From Robbsia betulipollinis (lineage in GTDB: Bacteria; Pseudomonadota; Gammaproteobacteria; Burkholderiales; Burkholderiaceae), in the NCBI RefSeq assembly GCF_026624755.1, contig NZ_JAPMXC010000006.1, forward strand, positions 49,683-113,682: a DNA stretch of 64,000 bases. The letters are read 5' to 3'. Under the pieces are notes generated by a model that was not told the DNA's origin, searched no databases, and saw only the letters and a list, made by a program, of their open reading frames with translations. Shown here one piece after another: positions 43,148 to 53,832 of this stretch (the stretch's first letter is position 1; every line of letters begins with the position of its first letter). Made by a program: the position numbers and the translations under genes.

Positions 43148-43800
43148 GCGCACTCCGTGGCGAATAGCCACTGTGATTCGGGGGGATCCAGGCGTGCCAG
43201 CACGCGCGAACCCTCGATCGACAGCCGTCCTTCGACGAACCATCGTACCGCCCTGGGATAAATGAGATGCTCGGCATGCAGCACGCGTGCGGCGAGCCGG
43301 GCGGGATCGTCGTCGTCGCGGACCGGCACCGCGGCCTGGGCGACGATGGGACCGCAATCGAGTTCGGCCGTCACGAAATGCACGGTGGCGCCGTGCAGGC
43401 GCACGCCCGCCGCGAGCGCGCGTTCATGGGTCTTCAGACCCGCGAAACTGGGCAGCAGCGACGGGTGGATGTTCAGCAGGCGTCCCGCGTAATGCTGGAC
43501 GAAGTCCGCGCCCAGCACGCGCATGAAGCCAGCCAGCACCAGCAGGTCGGGGGCGAACGCATCGATCTGCGCCATCAGCGCCTGGTCGTACGCGTCGCGC
43601 GACGCGTACGCCGCGTGCTCGAGCACGACGGCGGGGATGCCGTGCGCGCGCGCATAATCGAGCGCGTCGCCGGAAGCCGCGTCGGCGCGATTCGACACGA
43701 CCGCGACGACGCGGGCCGGCCAGCGCTCGGCAGCGCAGGCGTCGACGATCGCGCGCATATTCGTGCCGCGGCCCGACAAAAGGATCACGATATTGTTCAT
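43144..43800 (-). CDS. purN: Phosphoribosylglycinamide formyltransferase
   Basis: The 218-residue protein is full length for PurN, which transfers a formyl group from 10-formyl-tetrahydrofolate to GAR in purine synthesis. The phosphate-binding loop LLSGRGTNMRAI, the catalytic asparagine and histidine in LLNIHPSLLPSFAG, and the aspartate in ELDCGPIVAQ are present. It is translationally coupled to rsmB. It is divergent from ribF, with a 116-bp gap that must hold both promoters. Confidence 0.95.
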   Translation of the reverse strand: MNNIVILLSGRGTNMRAIVDACAAERWPARVVAVVSNRADAASGDALDYARAHGIPAVVLEHAAYASRDAYDQALMAQIDAFAPDLLVLAGFMRVLGADFVQHYAGRLLNIHPSLLPSFAGLKTHERALAAGVRLHGATVHFVTAELDCGPIVAQAAVPVRDDDDPARLAARVLHAEHLIYPRAVRWFVEGRLSIEGSRVLARLDPPESQWLFATECA

Positions 43801-43916
43801 CCGGCGGATTTTATCACTCCGGGGCACCGGAAAAACCGCGCGCCGTCCAACTCTCACCTGCTTCGTCTATAATCGAATGCTTTGCTGAAGTTTTCGCAAA
43901 TCGGCCGACAGTCATC

Positions 43917-44873
43917 GTGAAAGTTTTCAGGGGTCTTCCTAACGCCGAAAGCAGAGCGCCATGCGCTTTGACGATCGGCAATTTCGATGGCGTCCATCGG
44001 GGGCACCAGGCACTGCTGGCGCACGCCCGCGCGGCGGCACAGTCGTTGAACCTCCCCCTGTGCGTGATGACCTTCGAGCCGCATCCGCGCGAATTCTTCA
44101 ACCCGGGCGGCGCGCCCCCGCGCATTTCCCTGCTGCGCGACAAGCTGGAAGCGCTGGAGCGGGCGCAGGTCGACCGCGTCGTCGTCGAACATTTCAACCA
44201 CACTTTCGCCGCGCAGCCGCCCGACGCCTTCATCCAGGACGTGATCGTGGACGGGCTGCACGCGCGCTGGGTGATGGTCGGCGACGATTTCCGCTACGGG
44301 GCGCGCCGCGCGGGCGACTTCGCGGCACTGCAACGCGCCGGCGCCGCGCATGGCTTCGCGGTGGAGCGCATGGCCACGCTGACCGACGGGAACGGTGCGC
44401 GCATTTCCAGCTCCGCGGTCCGCGCCGCCTTGATGGCCGGCGACCTCGACGCCGCAGCGGCGCTGCTGGGCCGCCCGTACATGATTTCCGGCCATGTCGT
44501 GCATGGCCAGAAGCTGGGACGCGAACTCGGTTTTCCGACGCTGAACCTGCGGGTCGCCCACAAGCGGCCCGCACTGGCCGGCATTCTCGTGGTGCGGGTG
44601 CATGGCCTCGCCCCCACGCCCCTTCCCGCCGTGGCCAGCCTGGGGCTGCGGCCCACGGTCGACGACTCGGGGCGCATCCTGCTCGAAGTCAACGTGCTCG
44701 GCTGGACCGGCAACGCGTACGGCAAGGTGGTGCGCATCGAATTCCTGAAAAAATTGCGGGACGAGGAACGTTACGTGGACCTGCCGGCGTTGAGCGCCGC
44801 GATCCAGCGCGACGTCGCCCACGCGCACGCGTATTTCGACCAGGCCACCGGCATCACCGATCGAATTAGCTGA
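43917..44873 (+). CDS. ribF: Bifunctional riboflavin kinase / FAD synthetase
   Basis: The 318-residue protein is full length for RibF. The N-terminal FAD synthetase domain has TIGNFDGVHRGHQALL (HxGH-like) and VMVGDDFRYGARRAGD, with ARISSSAVRAALMAGD later. The C-terminal kinase domain has GRELGFPTLNL and EFLKKLRDEERY. It turns riboflavin into FMN and then FAD. The GTG start at 43917 fits the family N terminus. It precedes ileS, an order conserved in proteobacteria. Confidence 0.96.
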   Translation: MKVFRGLPNAESRAPCALTIGNFDGVHRGHQALLAHARAAAQSLNLPLCVMTFEPHPREFFNPGGAPPRISLLRDKLEALERAQVDRVVVEHFNHTFAAQPPDAFIQDVIVDGLHARWVMVGDDFRYGARRAGDFAALQRAGAAHGFAVERMATLTDGNGARISSSAVRAALMAGDLDAAAALLGRPYMISGHVVHGQKLGRELGFPTLNLRVAHKRPALAGILVVRVHGLAPTPLPAVASLGLRPTVDDSGRILLEVNVLGWTGNAYGKVVRIEFLKKLRDEERYVDLPALSAAIQRDVAHAHAYFDQATGITDRIS

Positions 44874-45015
44874 TCGGCGTCCAGCCCGACCCACGGGCCC
44901 GCCGAAGCGCTCCGTCAGACGCGGCCGATGCGGATTCCGGCCGCGAACCCGTCGAACCCGCCTGCCGCGGTCGAACGCCACGCCGCGGCTTGCGTCAACC
45001 ACCTATTAAAAAACG

Positions 45016-48000
45016 ATGAGCGATAAACAAGCCGATTCGAACGCCGCGAACGCCCAGCCGGCGCCACGGGATGGTGCCGCTTCCGCGAACCCGGCGGAAA
45101 AACAGCGGACCCCGCAAGGCAAGCCGCAGACCAAGCAGTCGGGCAATACGCAGGGCAAGAAGCCGAAGCCCGACCGCAACGCGGACAGGCCCGCATCGAA
45201 ATATCCGGTCAATCTGCTCGACACGCCGTTTCCGATGCGCGGCGACCTGCCCCGCCGCGAGCCGCTGTGGGTCAAGGAATGGCAGGAACGCAAGATCTAC
45301 CAGAAGATCCGCGCCGCCAGCGCCGGCCGGCCGAAATTCGTGCTGCACGACGGCCCGCCCTATGCGAACGGCGCCATCCACCTCGGACACGCGGTCAACA
45401 AGATCCTCAAGGACATGATCGTCAAGGCGCGCACGCTCGCGGGTTTCGACGCCGCCTACGTGCCCGGCTGGGACTGCCACGGCATGCCCATCGAGATCCA
45501 GATCGAGAAGCAGTTCGGCAAGAACCTGCCGATCGCCGAGATGCAGCGCCGTGCCCGCGAGTACGCGGCCGGCCAGATCGAAAGCCAGAAGGCGGATTTC
45601 GAACGGCTCGGCGTGCTGGGCGACTGGGACAACCCGTACAAGACGATGAATTTCGCGAACGAGGCCGGCGAGCTGCGGGCCCTCGCGCGCATCCTCGAGA
45701 AGGGCTATGTCTATCGCGGCCTGAAGCCGGTCAACTGGTGCTTCGATTGCGGCTCGGCGCTGGCCGAGGCGGAAGTCGAGTACAAGGACCGCACCGACCC
45801 GGCGATCGACGTCGGCTTCCCGTTCGCGGAGCCGGAAAAACTCGCGCAGGCGTTCGGCCTGGACGCGCTGCCCGCCAATACCGGTGGCCATGCGGGCCAG
45901 AGCGGCCAGATCGTCATCTGGACGACGACGCCCTGGACGATCCCGTCGAACCAGGCGCTGAACCTGCACCCGGAGATCGAATACGCGCTGGTCAGCACGC
46001 CAGCCGGCCTGCTGATCTTCGCCACCGAGCGGGTCGCGCCGTCGCTGAAGCAGTACGGTCTGGCGGCCCTGGGCGAAGGCAGCGAGATCGTGGCCGTCAC
46101 CACCGGCGAGAAACTGTCGGGCATCCGTTTCCACCATCCGCTGGCCGCGGTCGACGCGGGCTATGCGCGGACCTCGCCCGTCTACCTGGGCGACTACGTC
46201 ACGCTGGACGCGGGCACGGGCGTCGTTCACTCGGCACCGGCCTACGGCATCGAGGACTTCCTGTCGTGCAAGGCGCATGGCATGCAGGACGACGACATCA
46301 TCGGCCCGGTGATGGGCGACGGTCACTTCGCCACCAGCCTGCCGCTGTTCGGCGGCCTGACGATCTGGGAAGCCGGCCCGAAGATCATCGAGACGCTGCG
46401 CGCCGCCGGCACGCTGTGGCACGACGAAGCGCACGTGCACAGTTATATGCACTGCTGGCGCCACAAGACGCCGATCATCTACCGCGCGACATCGCAGTGG
46501 TTCGCCGGCATGGACCGCACGCCCGCCGACGGCGGCGCGTCGCTGCGCGAGACGGCGCTGGCCGGCGTCGAGGCCACGCAATTCTTTCCCGCATGGGGCA
46601 AGCAGCGGCTGTTCAACATGATCGCGAACCGTCCGGACTGGACGCTGTCGCGCCAGCGCCAATGGGGCGTGCCGATGGCCTTCTTCGTGCACAAGGAGAC
46701 GGGCGAGCTGCATCCGCGCTCGGTCGAACTGCTCGAACAGGTCGCCGATCGGGTCGCGGAGCAGGGTATCGAGGCCTGGCAGAAGCTGGACCCGGCCGAG
46801 CTGCTCGGCGCCGACGCCGCGCACTACGAGAAGAACCGCGACACGCTCGACGTCTGGTTCGATTCCGGCACGACGCACTGGCACGTCCTGCGCGGCTCGC
46901 ACAAGGACACGCTCGCCTATCCGGCCGACCTGTATCTCGAAGGCTCGGACCAGCATCGCGGCTGGTTCCATTCGTCGCTGCTCAGCGGCGCGATGCTGGA
47001 TGGCCGGGCGCCGTACAAGGCCCTGCTCACGCACGGGTTCACGGTGGACGGCGAAGGCCGCAAGATGTCGAAGTCGGTCGGCAACACGATCGTCCCGCAG
47101 GAAGTGTCGGACAAGCTCGGCGCCGAAATCATCCGGCTGTGGGTCGCGTCGACCGACTATTCGGGCGAACTGTCGATCTCCGACGAAATCCTCAAGCGCG
47201 TGGTCGAGGGCTACCGGCGCATCCGCAACACGCTGCGTTTCCTGCTGGCGAACCTTTCCGATTTCGACGCCGGCACCGATGCGCTGCCGCCCGAACAGTG
47301 GCTGGAGATCGACCGTTACGCGGTCGCGCGCACCGCGGCGCTGCAGGCGCAGGTGCTGGCCCACTACGAACGCTACGAGTTCCACCCGGTGGTCGCCGCG
47401 ATCCAGACCTTCTGCTCGGAAGACCTGGGCGGCTTCTATCTGGACGTGCTGAAGGACCGCCTGTACACGATGGCGCCGACATCGCCCGCCCGCCGCGGTG
47501 CGCAGACCGCGCTCTGGCATATCGCGAACGGTTTGCTGGCATTGATGTCGCCCTTCGCGTCGTTCACCGCCGAGGAAGCCTGGCGGGTGCTGCACCCGCG
47601 CAGCGAGACGATCTTCACCGGGCTGTTCCACGCCTATCCGGAGATCGCCGACGCCGCCGCGCTGCTCGACAAATGGCAGTTGCTGCGCGACGTGCGCGGC
47701 GAGGTCACGAAGGCACTCGAGGAAGCCCGCACCGACAACCGCATCGGCTCGTCATTGCAGGCCGACGTGCTGCTGCGGGCGGCGGGCGCGCGTTTCGACG
47801 CGCTGTCGAGCCTGGGCGACGATCTCAAGTTCGTGCTGATCACCTCGCAGGCCGTCGTCGAACGCGTGGCGGACGAGGCTTCGCAGGCCGTGACGATCCA
47901 GACGTCGAACGCGCCCAAATGCGAACGATGCTGGCATCATCGCAGCGACGTCGGCATCGATCCCGCACATCCGACGCTGTGCGGGCGATGCTTCAGCAAT

Positions 48001-48036
48001 CTCTTCGGCGCGGGTGAAAACAGGAGCGCAGCGTAA
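45016..48036 (+). CDS. ileS: Isoleucyl-tRNA synthetase
   Basis: The 1006-residue class I synthetase has the HIGH motif as HLGH in [18 protein letters not shown] and the KMSKS motif in [12 protein letters not shown]. The editing domain lies between them ([10 protein letters not shown], then [14 protein letters not shown]). A C-terminal zinc finger has cysteines in [12 protein letters not shown] and CGRCFSN. The N terminus carries an unusual ~60-residue lysine-, glutamine- and asparagine-rich disordered extension before the conserved [19 protein letters not shown]; it could be an RNA-contacting tail. The stop shares bases with the lspA start (TAATG). Confidence 0.97.
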   Translation: MSDKQADSNAANAQPAPRDGAASANPAEKQRTPQGKPQTKQSGNTQGKKPKPDRNADRPASKYPVNLLDTPFPMRGDLPRREPLWVKEWQERKIYQKIRAASAGRPKFVLHDGPPYANGAIHLGHAVNKILKDMIVKARTLAGFDAAYVPGWDCHGMPIEIQIEKQFGKNLPIAEMQRRAREYAAGQIESQKADFERLGVLGDWDNPYKTMNFANEAGELRALARILEKGYVYRGLKPVNWCFDCGSALAEAEVEYKDRTDPAIDVGFPFAEPEKLAQAFGLDALPANTGGHAGQSGQIVIWTTTPWTIPSNQALNLHPEIEYALVSTPAGLLIFATERVAPSLKQYGLAALGEGSEIVAVTTGEKLSGIRFHHPLAAVDAGYARTSPVYLGDYVTLDAGTGVVHSAPAYGIEDFLSCKAHGMQDDDIIGPVMGDGHFATSLPLFGGLTIWEAGPKIIETLRAAGTLWHDEAHVHSYMHCWRHKTPIIYRATSQWFAGMDRTPADGGASLRETALAGVEATQFFPAWGKQRLFNMIANRPDWTLSRQRQWGVPMAFFVHKETGELHPRSVELLEQVADRVAEQGIEAWQKLDPAELLGADAAHYEKNRDTLDVWFDSGTTHWHVLRGSHKDTLAYPADLYLEGSDQHRGWFHSSLLSGAMLDGRAPYKALLTHGFTVDGEGRKMSKSVGNTIVPQEVSDKLGAEIIRLWVASTDYSGELSISDEILKRVVEGYRRIRNTLRFLLANLSDFDAGTDALPPEQWLEIDRYAVARTAALQAQVLAHYERYEFHPVVAAIQTFCSEDLGGFYLDVLKDRLYTMAPTSPARRGAQTALWHIANGLLALMSPFASFTAEEAWRVLHPRSETIFTGLFHAYPEIADAAALLDKWQLLRDVRGEVTKALEEARTDNRIGSSLQADVLLRAAGARFDALSSLGDDLKFVLITSQAVVERVADEASQAVTIQTSNAPKCERCWHHRSDVGIDPAHPTLCGRCFSNLFGAGENRSAA

Positions 48037-48578
48037 TGGCCGTCAAATCCAACGTTTCGGGCCCGGCCGGGCGCACCGGCGGTTCGCCAGGCGGCGCGGC
48101 GCGCGCCGGCTCCCTGCTGCCCTGGCTGGGCATCGCCGTGATCGCGATCCTGCTCGACCAGTTGAGCAAGGTCGCGATCCTGCATACCTTCGGCTACGGC
48201 GAGGGGCGTGTCGTCACGGGGTTCTTCAATCTCGTGCTGGTGTACAACCCCGGCGCCGCCTTCAGCTTCCTGGCGGCCGCGGGCGGCTGGCAGCGTTGGC
48301 TCTTCACGGCGCTGGGCATCGTCGCGGCGCTCGTGATCTGCTACCTGCTGAAACGGCACAGCGCGCAGAAACTGTTCGCCACCGCGCTGTCGCTGATCAT
48401 GGGCGGCGCGATCGGCAACGTCGTCGACCGCGTACTCTACGGCCATGTGATCGATTTCCTCGATTTCCATGTGCACCACTGGCACTGGCCGGCCTTCAAT
48501 CTCGCCGACAGCGCCATCTGCGTCGGCGCCGTGCTGCTGGTGTTCGACGAATTGCGGCGCGTTCGCGGCAGCCGTTGA
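48036..48578 (+). CDS. lspA: Lipoprotein signal peptidase II
   Basis: The 180-residue inner-membrane aspartic protease has four transmembrane helices. The catalytic aspartates are in [17 protein letters not shown] and [13 protein letters not shown]. It removes signal peptides from prolipoproteins, such as the lipoproteins at 9133-10355 and livK. The N-terminal ~20 residues ([18 protein letters not shown]) are a variable extension. It is coupled to ileS by TAATG. Confidence 0.95.
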   Translation: MAVKSNVSGPAGRTGGSPGGAARAGSLLPWLGIAVIAILLDQLSKVAILHTFGYGEGRVVTGFFNLVLVYNPGAAFSFLAAAGGWQRWLFTALGIVAALVICYLLKRHSAQKLFATALSLIMGGAIGNVVDRVLYGHVIDFLDFHVHHWHWPAFNLADSAICVGAVLLVFDELRRVRGSR

Positions 48579-48601
48579 GCGAGACGTCCGACAAGGCCGA
48601 T

Positions 48602-49855
48602 ATGAACCCTCCTCTTCCGCGCGACGCCGGCGCCCTGGCCGGCCGTCACCTGGTGCTGGGCCTCACGGGCGGCATCGCGTGCTACAAGACCGCGGAACTG
48701 GCACGGCTGCTGGTCAAGGCCGGCGCCACGGTCCAGGTCGCGATGACGGCCGCGGCGGCCCGTTTCATCACGCCGTTGACGATGCAGGCATTGACCGGCC
48801 GCCCGGTGCAGCTCGACGAATGGGCGGAACAGGACGGCAACGGCATGGCGCATATCGATTTGTCGCGCCGCGCCGATGCGATCGTGATCGCGCCGGCCTC
48901 GGCGGATTTCCTCGCCCGTCTGGCGCATGGCCATGCGGACGACTTGCTCGCGACGCTGTGCATCGCCCGGGACTGCCCGTTGAGCGTCGTGCCGGCGATG
49001 AACCGGCAGATGTGGTCGAACCCCGCGACCCAGCGCAATGTCGCGCAATTGCGCGCCGACGGCGTAACGGTGCTCGGCCCCGCGGCCGGCGAGCAGGCCT
49101 GCGGCGAGGTCGGCGAGGGCCGCATGCTCGAACCCCGGCAGATTTGCGATGCGCTGGTGGCGTCGTTCCAGCCGCAACGGCTTGCCGGCCGGCGCGTCGT
49201 CATCACGGCGGGCCCCACGTTCGAACCGATCGACCCGGTGCGCGGCATCACCAACCGGTCGAGCGGCAAGATGGGCTATGCCATCGCGCGCGCGGCCGCC
49301 GAGGCCGGCGCGCGCGTCGACCTGATCAGCGGTCCGACCGCGCTCCCGGTACCCTGGGGCGTGACGCGCACCGATGTCGAAACCGCCGCGCAGATGCGCG
49401 CCGCCGTCCTCGCCGCCGTGCACGGCGCGAACCTTTTCGTGGCGGTGGCCGCGGTCGCGGACTGGCGCCCTGCCGTGCCCCACGCCGAGAAGATCAAACG
49501 CCGCACGAACGGGCCGCCGGCGATCGACTTTACCGAGAATCCGGACATCCTCGCGGAGGTCGCGGCGCTGCCCGGTGGTCCCTATTGCGTGGGCTTTGCC
49601 GCGGAAACGCAGCACCTGGAGGCGCATGCCCAGGCCAAACGCCGGTCGAAGAACGTCCCGCTCATCGTCGGCAATCTGGGGCACCTGACCTTCGGCAAAG
49701 ACGACAACGAGATCGTGCTGTTCGATGCCGCCGGAGCGCATCCCCTGCCGGCGGGCGACAAGCTGACGCTCGCGCGCGTGCTGGTCGCGGAAATCGCGCG
49801 ACGGCTCGACGCATCCTCTTCCGCTTCTTCCGTACCGTTTTCCCATGAAGCTTGA
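48602..49855 (+). CDS. coaBC: Phosphopantothenoylcysteine decarboxylase / phosphopantothenate-cysteine ligase
   Basis: The 417-residue bifunctional protein serves coenzyme A synthesis. The N-terminal FMN-dependent decarboxylase CoaC has [37 protein letters not shown] and [16 protein letters not shown]. The C-terminal ligase CoaB has [32 protein letters not shown] and a later [13 protein letters not shown] 48602 was chosen; an in-frame TTG at 48575 overlapping the lspA stop would add nine residues and is a real alternative. Its end overlaps dut by 11 bp. Confidence 0.94.
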   Translation: MNPPLPRDAGALAGRHLVLGLTGGIACYKTAELARLLVKAGATVQVAMTAAAARFITPLTMQALTGRPVQLDEWAEQDGNGMAHIDLSRRADAIVIAPASADFLARLAHGHADDLLATLCIARDCPLSVVPAMNRQMWSNPATQRNVAQLRADGVTVLGPAAGEQACGEVGEGRMLEPRQICDALVASFQPQRLAGRRVVITAGPTFEPIDPVRGITNRSSGKMGYAIARAAAEAGARVDLISGPTALPVPWGVTRTDVETAAQMRAAVLAAVHGANLFVAVAAVADWRPAVPHAEKIKRRTNGPPAIDFTENPDILAEVAALPGGPYCVGFAAETQHLEAHAQAKRRSKNVPLIVGNLGHLTFGKDDNEIVLFDAAGAHPLPAGDKLTLARVLVAEIARRLDASSSASSVPFSHEA

Positions 49856-50285
49856 AATCAAAATCCTCGATGCCCGGGCACAGCCGCCCGCCTACGCCAC
49901 CTCCGGCAGCGCCGGGCTCGACCTGCGCGCCTGTCTCGATGCGCCGCTGACGATCGCGGCCGGGCAAACCGTCCTGGTACCCACCGGCCTCGCGATCCAC
50001 CTCGCCGACCCCGGCTATGCGGCGATGATCCTGCCGCGCTCCGGACTGGGGCACAAACACGGCATCGTGCTCGGCAATCTGGTCGGACTGATCGATTCGG
50101 ACTATCAGGGGCAATTGATGATCTCTACCTGGAACCGTGGCCAGGAGGCATTCGTGCTGCAACCGTTCGAGCGGCTCGCGCAATTGGTGATCGTGCCGGT
50201 CATGCAGGCGCAGTTCGCGATCGTCGACGAATTCGCCGCCAGCGAGCGCGGCGTCGGGGGATTCGGCAGCACCGGCCGCGGCTGA
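49845..50285 (+). CDS. dut: dUTP diphosphatase
   Basis: The 146-residue trimeric dUTPase has all five motifs: [51 protein letters not shown] and the C-terminal glycine-rich arm [12 protein letters not shown]. It hydrolyses dUTP to dUMP, which keeps uracil out of DNA. Coupled to coaBC by overlap, it ends the ribF-ileS-lspA-coaBC-dut run and converges with clpA. Confidence 0.97.
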   Translation: MKLEIKILDARAQPPAYATSGSAGLDLRACLDAPLTIAAGQTVLVPTGLAIHLADPGYAAMILPRSGLGHKHGIVLGNLVGLIDSDYQGQLMISTWNRGQEAFVLQPFERLAQLVIVPVMQAQFAIVDEFAASERGVGGFGSTGRG

Positions 50286-50333
50286 TGATGTCCACGGTAC
50301 TGGCCACGCGGGGATAGCGCGCCGCGTCGTCCC

Positions 50334-50372
50334 GCAACGCCGCAACGCCGCAACGCCGCAACGCATGAAAAA
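50334..50372. repeat. 8-bp tandem repeat (gcaacgcc), five copies
   Basis: Almost five perfect units of gcaacgcc lie in the short gap between convergent dut and clpA, next to the clpA terminator. The repeat is outside any gene and of a type that can change copy number by slippage. Confidence 0.9.
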
Positions 50373-50374
50373 AG

Positions 50375-50403
50375 CCCCTTCACGCTCAAGACGTGAAGGG
50401 GCT
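50375..50403 (-). terminator. Terminator of clpS-clpA
   Basis: On the minus strand agccccttcacg-tcttgag-cgtgaaggggct is followed by a T-run, about 55 bp after the clpA stop. The T-run exists only for the minus direction, so dut read-through is less strongly stopped. Confidence 0.9.
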
Positions 50404-50457
50404 TGCGGCGGTCGTCGACATCCTTCCCGCGCCGGCCTCGGCCGACGCGGGACCAAC

Positions 50458-52755
50458 TCACTCGATTTCGACCGTCTCCGGGCTCGGATTGCGCGGCGCG
50501 CCGCTGTCGTCGAACGTCAACTGCACCTTGTCGTGCTCGTCGACATCGACGCTAACGCGTCCGCCATTGGCCAGCTTGCCGAACAGCAGCTCGTCCGCCA
50601 GCGCGCGCCGGATCGTGTCCTGAATCAGACGCTGCATCGGCCGCGCGCCCATCAGCGGATCGAAACCGTGCTTGCCGAGGAACTTGCGCAGCGCGTCGCT
50701 GAACTGCACGTCGACCTTCTTCTCGTGCAGCTGATCTTCCAGCTGCATCAGGAACTTGTCGACCACGCGCAGGATGATCTCCTCGTCCAGCGCACGGAAG
50801 CTGATGATCGCGTCCAGCCGGTTGCGGAACTCCGGCGTGAACATCCGCTTGATGTCGGCCAGTTCGTCACCCGTCTCGCGGCGGTTCGTGAAGCCCATCG
50901 ACGACTTCTGCATCGCCTCGGCGCCCGCGTTCGTCGTCATGATGATGATGACGTTGCGGAAATCCGCCTTGCGACCGTTGTTGTCCGTCAGCGTGCCGTG
51001 GTCCATCACCTGCAGCAGCACGTTGTAGATGTCCGGATGCGCCTTCTCGATTTCGTCGAGCAGCAGCACGCAGTGCGGCTTTTTCGTGACGGCCTCCGTC
51101 AGCAGGCCGCCCTGATCGAACCCCACATAACCCGGAGGCGCGCCGATCAAGCGGCTAACAGCATGCCGCTCCATGTACTCGGACATGTCGAAGCGGATCA
51201 GTTCGATCCCCAGCGTGAAGGCGAGTTGCTTCGCCACCTCGGTCTTGCCCACGCCCGTCGGGCCCGAGAACAGGAAGGAGCCGATAGGCTTGTCGGTCTT
51301 GCCCAGGCCGGCACGCGCCATCTTGATCGCCGCCGACAACGCGTCGATCGCGGGTTCCTGACCGAACACCACCGCCCGCAGATCGCGGTCCAGCGTCTGC
51401 AGCTTGCTGCGGTCGTCCTGCGACACGCTCTGTGGCGGAACGCGGGCGACCTTCGAGATGATGTCCTCGATCTCCGACTTGCCGATCGTGCGCTTCTGCT
51501 TCGACTTCGGCAGGATGCGTTGTGCCGCGCCGGCCTCGTCGATCACGTCGATCGCCTTGTCCGGCAGATGCCGGTCGGTGATGAAACGCGCCGACAGCTC
51601 CGCCGCCGCCGACAGCGCACCCGACGAATACTTGACGCCGTGATGCTCTTCGAAGCGCGATTTCAGCCCGCGCAGGATCGCCACCGTCTGCTCGACGGTG
51701 GGCTCCGGCACGTCGATCTTCTGGAAGCGCCGCGACAACGCCGCGTCCTTTTCGAAGATGCCCCGGTATTCGGTGAACGTGGTGGCGCCGATGCATTTCA
51801 GCTGGCCGGAAGACAGCGCCGGCTTCAGCAGGTTCGATGCATCCAGCGTGCCGCCCGATGCCGCGCCGGCACCGATCAGCGTGTGGATCTCGTCGATGAA
51901 CAGCACCGCGTGCGGGCGGTCCTTCAACTCCTTGAGAACCGTCTTCAGGCGCTGCTCGAAATCGCCCCGATACTTGGTGCCGGCCAGCAGCGCGCCCATG
52001 TCCAGCGAATAGACGATCGCGTCCGCGAGGATGTCCGGGACTTCGCCGCGCGTGATCCGCCAGGCAAGACCCTCGGCGATCGCCGTCTTGCCGACCCCGG
52101 CCTCGCCCACCAGCAGGGGATTGTTCTTGCGCCGGCGACACAGTACCTGCACGACGCGCTCCACCTCGGCCTCACGGCCGATGAGCGGGTCGATCCGGCC
52201 GTCTTTCGCCGACTGGTTCAGGTTCTGCGTGAACTGCGCGAGCGGCGTCTCCTTCTGGGCATTGCCCTCCTCGGATTCGACGCTCGCGTCCGCCGCCTTC
52301 GCCTGCTCGCCGGTACCTGCCTTGGCGATGCCGTGCGAGATGAAATTCACCACGTCCAGGCGCGTGACGCCCTGCTGTTGCAGGTAGTACACCGCATGCG
52401 AGTCCTTTTCGCCGAAGATCGCGACCAGCACGTTCGCGCCGGTGACTTCCTTCTTGCCGTTGGACGTCGACTGGACGTGCATGATCGCGCGCTGGATCAC
52501 GCGCTGGAAGCCGAGCGTCGGCTGGGTATCGACATCGTCGGTACCGGGGACGGTCGGCGTGTTGTCATGGATGAAATTGCGGAGGTTCTGCCGCAAGTCA
52601 TCGATGTTCGCCGCGCAGGCGCGCAGCACTTCCGCTGCCGTCGGATTGTCGAGCAGCGCAAGCAGAAGATGTTCGACCGTGATGAATTCATGGCGCGCCT
52701 GACGCGCTTCCATGAACGCCATATGCAGACTGACTTCCAGTTCCTGGGCAATCAT
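50458..52755 (-). CDS. clpA: ClpA AAA+ unfoldase of the ClpAP protease
   Basis: The 765-residue protein has an N-terminal Clp repeat domain ([20 protein letters not shown]) and two AAA+ rings. D1 has GEAGVGKT and [19 protein letters not shown]2 has [15 protein letters not shown] and [15 protein letters not shown]. An IGF-type loop for ClpP docking is expected in the region between. It unfolds substrates and feeds them to ClpP. ATG 52755 is preceded by a strong ribosome site (ggaggaagc) and overlaps the clpS stop (ATGA), so adaptor and unfoldase are coupled. Confidence 0.97.
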   Translation of the reverse strand: MIAQELEVSLHMAFMEARQARHEFITVEHLLLALLDNPTAAEVLRACAANIDDLRQNLRNFIHDNTPTVPGTDDVDTQPTLGFQRVIQRAIMHVQSTSNGKKEVTGANVLVAIFGEKDSHAVYYLQQQGVTRLDVVNFISHGIAKAGTGEQAKAADASVESEEGNAQKETPLAQFTQNLNQSAKDGRIDPLIGREAEVERVVQVLCRRRKNNPLLVGEAGVGKTAIAEGLAWRITRGEVPDILADAIVYSLDMGALLAGTKYRGDFEQRLKTVLKELKDRPHAVLFIDEIHTLIGAGAASGGTLDASNLLKPALSSGQLKCIGATTFTEYRGIFEKDAALSRRFQKIDVPEPTVEQTVAILRGLKSRFEEHHGVKYSSGALSAAAELSARFITDRHLPDKAIDVIDEAGAAQRILPKSKQKRTIGKSEIEDIISKVARVPPQSVSQDDRSKLQTLDRDLRAVVFGQEPAIDALSAAIKMARAGLGKTDKPIGSFLFSGPTGVGKTEVAKQLAFTLGIELIRFDMSEYMERHAVSRLIGAPPGYVGFDQGGLLTEAVTKKPHCVLLLDEIEKAHPDIYNVLLQVMDHGTLTDNNGRKADFRNVIIIMTTNAGAEAMQKSSMGFTNRRETGDELADIKRMFTPEFRNRLDAIISFRALDEEIILRVVDKFLMQLEDQLHEKKVDVQFSDALRKFLGKHGFDPLMGARPMQRLIQDTIRRALADELLFGKLANGGRVSVDVDEHDKVQLTFDDSGAPRNPSPETVEIE

Positions 52756-53066
52756 GCTTCCTCCATCACGCATTGCAGGGGATGCCCCGCCTGCCGTGCA
52801 TGTGTAACAACTTGCTCAACCTTGGTCGCCGCGACATCTCGCGAAAAGACCCCACAAATTCCCCTGCCATCGCGGTGCACCTTCAGCATGATCTGCGACG
52901 CAGTTTCCCTATCCTTGTTGAAATATTGCTGAATGACCATGATCACGAACTCCATCGGCGTGAAATCGTCGTTCAACAAAACGACTTTGAACATGGACGG
53001 CGGCTTTAGCTTCTGCTCCTGCCGCTCGAGAACGGTGCCGCCTTGCTTGTTCGGGATGATCGCCAT
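52752..53066 (-). CDS. clpS: ClpS adaptor for the N-end rule
   Basis: The 104-residue protein has the ClpS core [20 protein letters not shown] with the conserved DD, and [20 protein letters not shown] containing the residues that bind N-terminal degrons. It delivers proteins with bulky N-terminal residues to ClpA. It lies upstream of and coupled to clpA. It is divergent from the cold-shock gene, with a 478-bp gap between them. Confidence 0.96.
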   Translation of the reverse strand: MAIIPNKQGGTVLERQEQKLKPPSMFKVVLLNDDFTPMEFVIMVIQQYFNKDRETASQIMLKVHRDGRGICGVFSRDVAATKVEQVVTHARQAGHPLQCVMEEA

Positions 53067-53544
53067 ACGTCCATTCTAAACATCTTGCGTCGCCCCGCCA
53101 CCCAGACCGGATAGTGGCAGGATCGTTTCTCGGACCCGCTTCAAGGGTCTTTCGAAATGGCGGGACGACACCAGGGATCAACGGTCGGCAGGCTGCGTCG
53201 GCCACGTGGGACCCAGTATCGCACACCTGCCGCATGTTTTCGGGAGGGGATTCTGTCCCCTATCTGGGGCACAGTATCACCGTTTTCAAGACGTCTTGCT
53301 GCGCGTCCACAATACCCTGCCCAGCATAAGGAATTTGGCCGTCGTTACCGTGCGTCAACACTCCCAGTGTGCGCTAAAAATCGCTTGACAGACGAATAAA
53401 GAGCACCAAAAATCGAAATGGCATTTTCTCGAAAACGAAATTTCGGCGTATGCACCGAGGGCGACGGCCGGCGATCGAAGCGCACCGCCAGCGTCGCGGG
53501 GCTCGGCTGATCGGCGCGCGGCATTGATGCAGAGGGGAAGCGGG
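53067..53544 (+). other. Intergenic region between clpS and the cold-shock gene
   Basis: This 478-bp gap has no supported gene. A possible promoter for the cold-shock gene is TTGACA (53385-53390), 17 bp, then AAAAAT (53408-53413), giving a leader over 120 nt, as is common for csp mRNAs. A short hairpin, cccc-tatct-gggg, occurs near 53260. No other signal is clear. Confidence 0.45.
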
Positions 53545-53751
53545 ATGGCGACAGGGACGGTGAAGTGGTTCAACGACGCGAAGGGGTTCGGCTTCATCAC
53601 CCCGGATGAAGGGGGCGAGGACCTGTTTGCGCACTTTTCGGCGATCCAGATGAACGGGTTCAAGACGTTGAAGGAAGGCCAGAAGGTCACTTTCGACGTG
53701 GTGCAGGGTCCGAAGGGAAAACAGGCGTCGAACATCCAGGAAGGTGGCTGA
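53545..53751 (+). CDS. Cold-shock protein, CspA/CspD family
   Basis: A 68-residue single cold-shock domain with both RNA-binding motifs: [15 protein letters not shown] (RNP1-like KGFGFI) and LFAHFSAIQ (RNP2). It binds single-stranded RNA or DNA as a chaperone. [14 protein letters not shown] was taken as the start because it follows a good ribosome site (agaggggaagcggg); the upstream ATG adds seven atypical residues. Position next to clpS-clpA is the classical cspD location in proteobacteria, so it may be a growth-phase rather than cold-induced member. Confidence 0.93.
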   Translation: MATGTVKWFNDAKGFGFITPDEGGEDLFAHFSAIQMNGFKTLKEGQKVTFDVVQGPKGKQASNIQEGG

Positions 53752-53767
53752 ACGGCGGGCAGCCGAA

Positions 53768-53804
53768 GTCGCGAACGAGAACCGCATGCCCCGTTCGCGG
53801 CGAC
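53768..53804. terminator. Hairpin between convergent csp gene and icd
   Basis: gtcgcgaacg pairs with cgttcgcggcgac (one bulged base) over a 14-nt loop. There is no T-run on either side, so it is a weak or rho-assisted terminator candidate serving both genes. Confidence 0.45.
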
Positions 53805-53832
53805 CGTCAGCCGGCGCACGTCCCCGCCGCCC

